Position numbers and translations under genes: made by a program
Source: Cladophialophora immunda
Lineage: Eukaryota; Ascomycota; Eurotiomycetes; Chaetothyriales; Herpotrichiellaceae
Assembly: GCF_000835495.1 (NCBI RefSeq)
Contig: NW_015622545.1
Span: 1,504,777-1,568,776 of the forward strand
Length of the DNA stretch: 64,000 nt
Direction of reading: 5' to 3'
Shown: positions 55,606-64,000 of the stretch, piece by piece
Numbering within the stretch: the first letter of the stretch is position 1
How the letters are laid out: each line of letters starts with the position of its first letter
The notes under the pieces: model-generated
Told to the model about the DNA's origin: nothing
Seen by the model: the letters and a program-made list of their open reading frames with translations, nothing else
The model's database searches: none

Positions 55606-56361
55606 TGAGTGTGGAACACGGATGCTTCAGCAGTGGCATGTATGCACAATTGAGCGAGGCTCTTAACCATCTTCTCGAGAAGTCCGTCGACAACCTTCGA
55701 ACTCGCTCTGTAATACTGGAGAAGAAGTTCGAATCCCGTGGATTCCGACACTTTTAGGTATAGGCCGTCCCGCAGGCTCCGTCTTCGTCCTTTCCTGTGA
55801 TATTGCGGCAGCTTCCACTTCTCTTTCTCCTTACACCCAGCATAACGTACGCAACGCCGCAACGATCCATCACGGTATTCGCTATGGCGAGACAATGTTA
55901 GTAGCACAAGATCTTCGCCACGCCGTGCAGCTGATTCTAGCTGTTCCTCCGGACAGGCTCTGAGGAGAATACGGCCAAGAACTGATTCAGGACCTGGTTG
56001 GTCATCTGGGGGCGGCAACCACCTGCCAGGCTTCAGCTGGGAATGTCTCTGGCCCAGAGTCTGACCTCCGTTGGCTCAACAAAGCACAGGCAGATTTTCA
56101 ACCCGGCAACTGCGGCAATAGGCTCAAATCGCGCCGTTGAGAAGCCGTTAACGGGGGTGGATAGGCTGATTGAATCAATCCAAACGTCCCTACCGACTAC
56201 CAACACTATCCTTAACCACGTCAACGAGGACCCTTCAACATACCTGACCTCTACCGATCCTATCCTTTCGACACTTCAATTACTTGAGCAAAGAAGCTAG
56301 GAACAACCGTTTGATGGCTTTTGTACGCTGCCCATACTGTTCGCCAATTACTCAATCCATG
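55606..56361. other. No firm gene
   Basis: A 185-codon minus-strand frame (56018-55461) overlaps the helicase relic and has no motif. Plus-strand fragments such as TNTILNHVNEDPSTYLTSTD (about 56205-56265) read like protein but are isolated. Confidence 0.35.
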
Positions 56362-56469
56362 CCCGAGAGAAAGAGACCGCCCGAGAGAAAGAGACCGCCC
56401 GAGAGAAAGAGACCGCCCGAGAGAAAGAGACCGCCCGAGAGAAAGAGACCGCCCGAGAGAAAGAGACCA
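56362..56469. repeat. 18-bp tandem repeat, six units
   Basis: Unit cccgagagaaagagaccg, identical apart from the last copy. In one plus frame it encodes AREKET repeats; the surrounding frame has no start and soon hits a stop. Confidence 0.95.
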
Positions 56470-56986
56470 TCCAAGATTTCGCGCAACGCCAGTATTCCGA
56501 CTCGATGGACAAGTCATAACTGTTCGTTACCATCTACGCACTGGCTCGAAATTACTTCAACCCACCAATAGCCAGCGATTTGGCATCTACATTCTCCTGT
56601 CACCGTTCGGTACACAAAAGTGGAAATAACTCTCTGGGGATGACCGAATTGAAACTCAATGATTACTGGGAAGAGGATGACACGTTGCTCCAACGATGCA
56701 GGGAGTCTTTTTGTCGATATTTCGAGACATTTCTGCTGTATCGTTCGTTTCTCCATGTATCTCCAGCTGTCAAGGCCACTTTCGGCAGTGATCGACTTCA
56801 GCAAACCGGCACGGAAAGCCCTATATCGGACCGATTGCCGGTGACCGCTTCGATAATACAAGAAATGCAACGGTTTCAGGACATCGCCCTGATTTTTTTT
56901 TTTTCATTGCATCTGCGGACGATGAATCTGGCAAGAATCATGTGTTTCATGGATAGCGCCGATGTTCCTGAACTTCTGAGCAGCTT

Positions 56987-57364
56987 TTGCGCCTGCTCGA
57001 TGAGAAGAGCGAGGCCAAAAAGCCTGATCGGACTCGGCTACTCCCTGCTCGCATCGGCCTGGCTAGGGTGTTCCATGCGCAAGGCAGATTGGATCGTGCC
57101 TGGTGCGAATGGGCCCGGGCAGAACAAGCCTTAGTGGTATGCGGTCGGGGAATTGGCTTTACGCATGCCATTATTCGGTTGTCAAAGAGCGACATTTGTT
57201 GGCAGTTGAGGCAGGATAGGCAAGCAGCTGAGCTGAGGCTTCAAGCTGAAACTACCCTACACGGCACCAACGAGAGAAGTTGGCTCCCTTGTGTCGACAG
57301 CAAATGGGTTTCACGGATTCTCTCTCGCCTTGAAAGCATGCCAGCTGAAGCCGGGCGCATTTGA
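56987..57364 (+). pseudogene. TPR-like fragment
   Basis: The frame reads RIGLARVFHAQGRLDRAWCE, then RAEQALVV and ADIC-like SDICWQLRQDRQAAELRLQA, a pattern of paired helices like the last TPR units of fungal NACHT/TPR or TPR-only proteins. No upstream domain is seen in a continuous frame, so I treat it as a fragment. Confidence 0.4.
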
Positions 57365-57787
57365 TATGACGCTCAAACTTCAAAACGTGGCGTCCAATGG
57401 TTTCTGTACGACTGCTGGAGTTGCGCAGGCACGGGCCGCCTATCTCCCAAGACACTTCTCAGCGGAGAAAAGGCATCGAAAAGATCTAAGCATTACTGGA
57501 GTACATTGCGAGCGAGCCAGCTATTGTCACCCAGTCTTTGTGGGAACTCACCAACAATTAGGGCGGTGAAATCTGATTTGTCGCACATTTCCAATGCCCG
57601 AGACTGAAAGTCATTGGAGGAGTCCAGCGCAATAAGGATTGCCGGCATTGGGTACTCGAGGCACTTGAGAAAATGCCACAGCAAAGTGTATATACACCCG
57701 GCGAATAGTCAGCAGCCGACGAAAAATGCCCATCTCATTTCGAGACCGTGGCTCCGCGAGCCCACGTCTTCTTCGCTCAACCTCTAG

Positions 57788-58778
57788 TTAACACCCAATT
57801 TCTTGAGCTAGCATGGCATCCCAGGCGTATTCGTTTGGAAACGGCTTCAAGAAGCGGCGGACCCACCGATACCAGTCGTCTTCAAACCATGATGCAAAAA
57901 CCATGTTGTCATATTCCCAGTAGTAGCTTGGATACCAACCCGCGCTCTCCCAATCCAAGAGGATGATGTCGACGTTTGGCCCGGTTCGAATCATGATGTT
58001 CTTCTTTTGGAGATCGCCATGCGTCAGAACAGGTGGATGGCCGACCAACACCCGAGGTAGAGCTTGTTCGTAGTATTCCGCCTTTTTGTTGAGCGCTTCG
58101 GACGCGCGGCATTTTCGAACCAAGGCGTCGTTGGGCTTTGTATTGGAGTCGAATGGGCCATTGTAATCGTCGGAGGAGCTCGCGAACACAGGGTGACGAA
58201 GAGGCCGCTTTCCAAGGCTGCGATAACCCGCTGGGGATTGAAGTTTGCGCATCTGTTCCACGTAGCCTTTGAGTTGTGAAATGATCTCCTGTTTCTCCCG
58301 ATCGCTCCATGTGTGCCACCTCGCCTGCAGGGTTTGGCCGTTGAATTTTTCCATCACCATGAAGTTCTTCCCATCTTCTGAATCGAGCGCAAACACCCGG
58401 GGAACAGAAACTCGTGTGCTTTGTTGAACAAAACACCATCATCTGCCCTTCTTCGGGGTTGAGCCACTTCCCGTACTTGACGACGAAATGGGTGCCCACG
58501 GCGACGACCTTCGCGACTCCATCCTTCAGAATTTGGTCTGACTTTTCGATCTCAGCTGTAGAGGGTAATGGCGCAGGCAAGTGAATGTGGGTGCATAGCA
58601 AGGGAGGGAGACCGGAGAGGTTGGCGGCAATGCTGCCGCAGGACTGGCTTCTGAATGTTTCGAGTTGCGAAGAGAGCCCGTATACCTGTTGAGCTTCTCT
58701 CAACAGGTATAACGGGCAAAAATTTCCAAAAAGGGGTAGAATATACTCATCCGATTGGCCAATTTCTATTATAGTCAC
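57788..58778 (-). pseudogene. APH-type phosphotransferase gene with a single-base frameshift
   Basis: The N-terminal part (frame from about 58778 to 58434) holds KVVAVGTHFVVKYGKWLNPE. The C-terminal part (58396-57788) holds RVFALDSEDGKNFMVMEKF, PPVLTHGDLQKKNIMI (the HGDxxxxN catalytic loop) and DIILLDWESAGWYPSYYWEY (the metal-binding DxE/D region). The two join in one protein only if one base is skipped in the run AAAA at 58430-58433 (TTTT on the coding strand). It is either a sequencing error or a young null allele. No ATG is at the 5' end of the first frame (58778 is GTG). APH-fold proteins phosphorylate small molecules or act as pseudokinases; substrate unknown. Confidence 0.7.
58676..58717. 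repeat. Strong hairpin: 18-bp stem, 5-nt loop
   Basis: The sequence gcccgtatacctgttgag pairs with ctcaacaggtata(a)cgggc around the loop cttct, with one bulged A. It lies inside the open frame near the 5' end of the APH-type gene. Confidence 0.85.
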
Positions 58779-59179
58779 GTAGTAGACTCAATTTCGCGCT
58801 TTCTACATTGCACTTACCGCGCCACCGCTACCCCAATAACAACACCACACTCGCAATCGCCGATCTCGTCCTGTTCTGTCTCCTTAAATGGCTCTCGTTC
58901 AAGTGCTGGTTGCCCCATTTGTTGGTTCGCTCACATCTCCTTAGCCAGAATACTCGCAAGTGGCGCGCCACCTGATCCGTTCAAGCCTCCGGGAATACCG
59001 CCTCTACCTCCTGATCGACCTGATCCTCAATCGAATACCCACACAAAACCTACTCCGGCTGTGGCCAACTCAAGCCTAAGGAAGACTTTAAGCCCAAGCG
59101 AGGCAATAAGGAGACAGCTCAATGTATTGACTCAACAGGTTGCCTTAGGGAGGTTTAACCCTACACTACAGCACTGTTT

Positions 59180-60045
59180 TAGAGTGCGACAACTCGAAAC
59201 AAACCCATTAAGCATGACAGATATGTTGAACGAGAGAGAGAGCAAAGCTGATGAAATGGATATGCACCTCCTGATCCGGTTGCGCCGAATCTTGATGTTC
59301 TTCGGGCACCGAACGGTGGAGAGTTCCTTATCCGAGCCTATCAACAGCACACGCCTCCGTCGGGCCTTGGTCCTTCCAGCATTTGGCTGTGCCGACAACT
59401 TTCAGGACACCTCGGTGTTGGGACTGGGTCCTTGGATGTGCGTCAAGCTCGGCCGCAGTTTCCGCCACCTGGCTGAAGCGAGCACAATGCAGTTCCTAGC
59501 CTCCTAAACATCCATTCCAGTCCCGAAAATTCACTGCTCCTTTCGTCGAAATGGCATCACATATACTGTGATGGAAAGAATTCGTGGCGAGACCTTGGCC
59601 GCCGTTTGTCAGACCCTCTCACAGGTGTCAAGAGAAAGGATATTACTCCAGCTGAGACATCTAATCGACGAGATGCGGAAATTGCAGGCACCCTCCGCGA
59701 AGGTATCGAAAGCGGACGAGGGGTCGCTGTGGGACTGCGGACTCTCGTCTGGTCTTAGTCGTTGTGGTCCTTTTGACGGTATGCACGCCTTTCATCATTT
59801 TTGTTGCCCAGGACTCTGTGAGAAGGACGCGCCATCGCAGTATCTTGGGATTTAGGAGATGATTTCATGGCAGAAGCGACATTGGAGGTCACCCAGTTTT
59901 CACGCACGGGATCTTAGTAGTATGAACATTCTAGTGGGAGGGGACACTATTGTTGGAACTGTGGACTGGGAGACTGCTGGATGGTTGCCACCATACTGGG
60001 CCATTATTAGTTGCCATCGACTTAGCAGGCCGTCGTACCTCGAGC
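59180..60045 (+). pseudogene. Second APH-type phosphotransferase, degraded, divergent from the first
   Basis: One plus frame carries LGPWMCVKLGRSFRHLAEAS, a TAA (59505-59507), TSIPVPKIHCSFRRNG, YTVMERIRGETLA, LRHLIDEMRKLQAPS, a TAG (59853-59855), HARDLSSMNILVGG and TVDWETAGWLPPYWA. This is the order of APH blocks: VKxG, TSIPVPxI, VMExIxGETL, the HGDLxxxNI loop (here HARDLSSMNI) and DWExAGWxPxYWE. The two stops and the damaged catalytic loop make it inactive. Bases 58755-59180 in the same frame are open, but their meaning is unclear. Confidence 0.7.
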
Positions 60046-61420
60046 TGATCTTCTTCCTCCTCTTCGCTGAGATTTCGCTTACCATGGCTGAAAATGCCTC
60101 GAACTCTTCCAAGGAAAACTTCTAGCCCATCCTAGGCAACAATCACATTCGCCGGCAGGTAGCCAACAGGCCAGGGAAGCCTCCTGCTCAGTATGGAGTT
60201 GGCAAGGCTCCCAACCAGGATTGGGATTTTGTTCAACCGCTAGACTTGTCCAAGAAGGAGAACAAGCAAGGAAGGCATGACCTGTCACCCCCTTCAGACA
60301 CCTATTTTTCGAACTCCACCGCCTTCGAGAAGCATAATGCGTGGCCGAAGTGCCTTTGGATATTGGGGGAAGACCAAGTACTGTTCAGTTCAGTCATTTG
60401 TACTTGCCCTCGAAGATGGGACAAAATCCCCTTCTGGGAGTGGCTCGAGTCCCCTTCGTGGCTGCCAGTCAGTAGCGATGGGCGCAGTGATGAAGCAGCT
60501 GGGTTGATGCTTGTCAGCGAATTTAAGCTTCAGCGCTTAGGAGGTCAGGAATTCAGTGGTTTGATCGGGAGGGAATTGAGTCGCGCAGGAGGAAGTGGGA
60601 TGCCACGGGAGAAGTGCACAAAGAGCGTCCCGGGGAGGGGGGTACAGGAACAGGTTTATGGGTGATACGGCGGTCGTTCGGTTGATGAGTTGCATCGACG
60701 AGCTTCCGGGTTGATTTCCAGTAGCACCGGTCGCAACGGGGTGCGGCGGAGCAGCCATGTGCTTCAAGGTATGTTGATTTGGATGGCGTTGAAACGGTGG
60801 AGGACCCGTTGGGATCACCAACTGTGTAGAAAACCACATCCAACGAATGTGGATCGGTCGTCACAGTCGCAGCATATAACCTTTGGCCTACCACTGCTGC
60901 CTGGTCCATTCAAGCTGCCTGTTTCCGTACCCTCACCAATGGCTGTCTTCTAGTCTGATCAGCTCTGGGGGCTTTTTTTTTTGCATACAACAGCATCACC
61001 GCCATGTACCAACCCCTCTGCCGCTGCATTAGATGTGGGCCGCTGGTCGAGGTCCAGTGATTTTCCAACCTGGCAGTAGGGCGAATACGGAGAGCCTGGG
61101 TTCAGGTGGCAGGGCGATAAACACATTGCAGCAATTACACAGTGTAATCTGCCTCGTATCAACCAGGTGTGCGAGCGAACATCCAGCAGGGGCAGACAGG
61201 GCGAATATTGGATGACCCAGGGTTTGCATCCCAAATGCCAACCCAGCTCCCTGCATTTCAACAAATTCAGACCCATCCCTTGCTCGGCCATTCAACACCC
61301 GTCTATCTTGCCTCATATAAGCCCTCGCGCGCGTCTCACATGGAACAAAGCAAACCTTTTCGAAGCCTAATCGCGCCGGTAACAGCTGTTTAGCACACAA
61401 GCGACAAGTTCGACGGTCCC
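60046..61420. other. No firm gene
   Basis: A plus frame at 60126-60665 (PSDTYFSNSTAFEKHNAWPK) continues in the frame of the APH relic, but no domain is seen. A TATA-like catataagcc at about 61314 precedes the next frame. Confidence 0.35.
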
Positions 61421-61499
61421 GGGCCACCATGTCTTGCAATCCACTGCTCGCGCCTGAAATCGCGTACGAACTCTCCGCCGAAAGGCCACCGTTTGTCCG

Positions 61500-62016
61500 G
61501 TTGACGCAAAACTGCTGGATCTGATACATCTTGATAGAGATCCGCGGGCTGGATGCAGCCAAACGAGGGATCGTCAAGAATGGCGGGAGGGTCGACAGGA
61601 TGATCGGCATTCTTCGCTAGCCCACGGCCTTCAACCAGTACGGGAAACCTGCCTTCCATGTGATGCGCACCTTGACCTACTGCTGGCTGAATCTGATGGT
61701 CAACCACAGTGCCGACCACAACAGGCGTTTGATGTGGGAAGCCATACCAGCCTGCTTCGCCGGCGAGGTCACGCTCTTAGTCCGAGACGGCCGCATCACT
61801 AGGAGCGGAGATATTGTCAGGGGGACGATGGGCGTCTGGTGCGTCAAGGAGGATGCAACTGGGCGATGCACTCTCGACGAGCATCCCGGGAGGAGCTCCA
61901 CCTTCCAGGTGGGAGACCGGGTTTCGGGCGAGCTGGTCATGTTTCCCGCTCTGGACATGTGCCCATACAAGATTCAACCAGAGCAACCGCCCACGCCTGA
62001 TATGTCTCACGCTTAG
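61500..62016 (+). pseudogene. Unknown protein frame interrupted by one stop
   Basis: One frame reads IEIRGLDAAKRGIVKNGGRV, a TAG near 61617, then PTAFNQYGKPAFHVMRTLTY, and continues from ATG 61663 to 62016 (EVTLLVRDGRITRSGDIVRG). The composition is protein-like on both sides of the stop. The part from ATG 61663 alone would be 117 residues. No family recognised. Confidence 0.4.
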
Positions 62017-63056
62017 GTTGGATGGTCCCCCGTTGGTAAGTAAGCCATGTTGAACAAACCTTCTGCTCTCGATGGTCAAAGTTAAATCGCCTGCCCTAGA
62101 TGGCGAGTATGCTTCGGCGCATTGGCGAAGGGACGGATGGACACAGACCCCGCGGGACTCGCGGTGGGAACTTTCGTTGGGCGTGGCGTCTGTGCAACCG
62201 GTGATTTTTGTGGGCGAACTAGAGGGCTAGGCGACTTGGGGCTATGGGTGATTGTCAGATGGGGCTGAGGAGAATCGAGGACGCGGGTCAGCACTGGATC
62301 TGGGAACGGAGCATGGAAATGCTTTATGCATCAACAGAATGAATGGATTTCTTTGCTTCCTCGCCTTCGGGTGGCTTTAGCCTGCGCTCATTGATGCACA
62401 CACACGTCCCCGTCCAAGGACCAAGTCTCCCAATCAACGTTGCAATCGAAACATGCGAGTCCGCCGGCACGGCCTGCCGATAAGGGAGGGAGGGTGGTGG
62501 AGGAGACCTTCTGAGCAGCCAAACACTTTGCCCGAGCCGGGCCTATTATAGGCCCGGAGCGCCTAACGGCAGGGGCCGACCGTCTAGAGATTTAGGGGGC
62601 GGAGGCCTAAATTAGAGGGGTGCTGTTCACTCCGGTCCACTGAAGGGGGGGGCAAACCTCCAACCTTTTCAGATGGTCCTTCGTACTGCAATTCATCAGT
62701 GCATCGCCCTGCAGCTCGGAATCCATGCCTGTCTGGCGAGGCTGGAGTCGATGACCAACACAACGCTAACTTTGTGTAGGCATTGATTCACTCTTCACCG
62801 CGGAGCAACAATCTTCCGAGGACGGGCGATGGCACAATAAGGCGAGTGGTACTCCGTACTGGGCGAGGGTCGGCCTAACAATAGACCGTATAACCTCGGC
62901 AGGATTCACCACTGGAACGCGCCAGTCGACTTGATAGATAGAAGCCTGTGCCTCCCTAATAACGCCCCGACAACCACTGTCGTTCAGAAGTCTCCAAGAG
63001 ACTGGAGCGAGCCCCAGAGACAACCAACGCCGAAACTATACACGGTCCTGGCCGAG
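62017..63056. other. Promoter region of the SnoaL-like gene, no other gene
   Basis: GC-rich with a palindromic gggcctattataggccc at about 62538. The frame of the next gene is open back to 62931, but the first ATG is at 63057. Confidence 0.5.
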
Positions 63057-63545
63057 ATGCCTGTCAAGTACGAAATTGCCGAAGTCATTCGCCAAAAGAA
63101 ATCGCGATACTGCCGAGCCATCGATACCAAGCAGTGGGATCAACTTGTCCAGCTTGCGTACGCGGATGCCGACCTCACATTCTACGACCCCGGCGGCTCT
63201 GTCTCCACGAGCGGACGGACGAGGCTGTCATTCGCCTCGCCTCGAGACTTCACCCGGTTTCTGAGCCAGGCGTTTGCCAACGCGCACACGCTCCATCAGG
63301 TGGGAGAGGGCGATTTGGAACAGGTTGCGCCCAACGAGGTGGAGGCGATCTGGGGCATGGAGGACCAGATCGTCGTCGATATCGCGGGGCTCACGTTCAG
63401 CATCCGAGGCGGAGGATACTACCACGAAACCTGGAGGGAAAGGGATGGAGACTGGTTCCTCAAGTCCTTGAAGCTGCGGAGAACGTACTGGCACCCTAGC
63501 TTCGGGGCGAAGGTGCTCCTCACTCTGCAGAGACTCCTTGGATGA
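63057..63545 (+). CDS. SnoaL-like (NTF2 fold) protein
   Basis: A single exon, 162 residues, the usual length. The opening helix (VIRQKKSRYCRAIDTKQWDQ) carries the KxRYCRxIDTKxWDxL pattern, followed by DADLTFYD. A histidine in HTLHQVGEGD and the strand EVEAIWGMED come next, and then GGGYYHETWRERDGDWFLKS with a final LRRTY. This is the cone-shaped alpha+beta barrel family that includes polyketide cyclases and many uncharacterised fungal enzymes with a hydrophobic pocket. Aspartate and histidine residues could act in the pocket. No polyketide or terpene enzyme is nearby in the window, so its reaction is unknown. Confidence 0.85.
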   Translation: MPVKYEIAEVIRQKKSRYCRAIDTKQWDQLVQLAYADADLTFYDPGGSVSTSGRTRLSFASPRDFTRFLSQAFANAHTLHQVGEGDLEQVAPNEVEAIWGMEDQIVVDIAGLTFSIRGGGYYHETWRERDGDWFLKSLKLRRTYWHPSFGAKVLLTLQRLLG

Positions 63546-64000
63546 CATGCTTCTCCGATTACGCGGTACCTGCGCCTGGCATCTTCACTTCGCTCTGTCG
63601 TCGAGAATGGCAATCCGTTTGCGGGCTGATTTCCCCGACCCGGTCCTGGTCCACGAGGCGAGAAACCCAAGAGAAACCGAGCAAGCCGGAGCGTGATTCA
63701 GGCGTCGGCGGTCGCTATTCAGCCTCACCACCTTCAGCTCAGGCTGCAATACCGCAGCTGTGGGTTCTTCGGGAGATGTTGTTGCGGCGTTCATGCCAAG
63801 CTTACATACCGGCTCAAGAAGGTCTGTCTCGCGCAGAGCCGGCCGCAGCCACAAGGACGCACAGAGCGCTGGAGAATCTACTGCAAACAGAACACGTCAC
63901 TGCCGTCAACCGTTGCAGTCACGTGGCTTGTCCTACCTTAGGATGCCCCTGGGGGGGGTTTCAATCTCTTTGTTTGCCAATTGCCAACAGGCATTGTGCA
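63546..64000. other. 3' flank, no supported gene
   Basis: Only short frames without motif up to the right edge. Confidence 0.5.

Noticed and set aside
55690..55760. B-box-like gttcgaatccc suggesting a tRNA
   Set aside because: The flanking bases do not form a T-stem, and no matching acceptor 5' half exists upstream.
56321..56629. Arg/Glu-rich proteins from the 18-mer repeat
   Set aside because: Three frames are open simply because the unit is 18 bp without stops; no gene context.

Overview
The window is nuclear DNA of a filamentous ascomycete (Pezizomycotina, probably a Eurotiomycete-like mould). The evidence is genes split by 43-91 nt introns with GTATGT/GTAAGT-like donors and CTAAC/CTGAC branch sites, a repeat block that has lost almost all CpA/TpG (repeat-induced point mutation, RIP), and typical fungal families: sugar-porter MFS, SnoaL-like, F-box, HNH and APH-type kinase proteins. 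It reads as an accessory, gene-poor region. Perhaps a dozen plausible intact genes are scattered among transposon remains, microsatellites and broken fragments of ordinary genes.

Layout. 1-5300 is RIP-mutated transposon debris: a copia pol tail with its LTR, a gypsy (chromodomain) 3' end with LTR, and an internally deleted gypsy element sitting inside an hAT transposase relic. At 5350-6000 a tRNA-like gene lies between two arrays of CACGTG repeats. 6220-8248 and 8893-12225(-) are a converging pair: an unknown nuclear-type protein, and a large C2H2 zinc-finger protein ending in a DEDDh exonuclease-like domain. 13.7-15.1 kb holds an amidase relic and a zinc alcohol dehydrogenase relic. 15892-17595(-) is an intact five-exon sugar transporter. 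17.6-22 kb is nearly empty, with a C2H2 relic and a short copy of hAT-flank sequence. 22266-23538(-) is a three-exon gene with a possible nuclease fold. 24-28.5 kb holds fragments (oxysterol-binding protein and others), two microsatellites and a 200-N assembly gap. 28689-29993(-) is a four-exon HNH protein, and 30324-31892 a kinase-like protein facing away from it.

35-39 kb contains two small cassettes. Each is a gene (an F-box protein, and a 180-residue helical protein) preceded by the same ~72 bp repeat and followed by the same ~60 bp repeat. A second F-box paralogue is at 49465-50919. Between them (39-49 kb) only degenerate reading frames are seen, including an ankyrin relic. 52312-52913 is a small three-exon coiled-coil gene with a GC-AG intron, and 53364-53687(-) a short unknown gene. 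54.6-60.1 kb holds relics of an SNF2-type helicase and a TPR protein, then two divergent APH-type kinase genes (one with a single-base frameshift, one full of stops). 63057-63545 is an intact SnoaL-like protein.

No pathway or biosynthetic cluster links these genes. The zinc-finger/DEDDh protein and the repeat-flanked F-box cassette are the most unusual items. Exon structures were built by hand from splice consensus and reading phase; all joined coding lengths given are multiples of three. No database search was possible.
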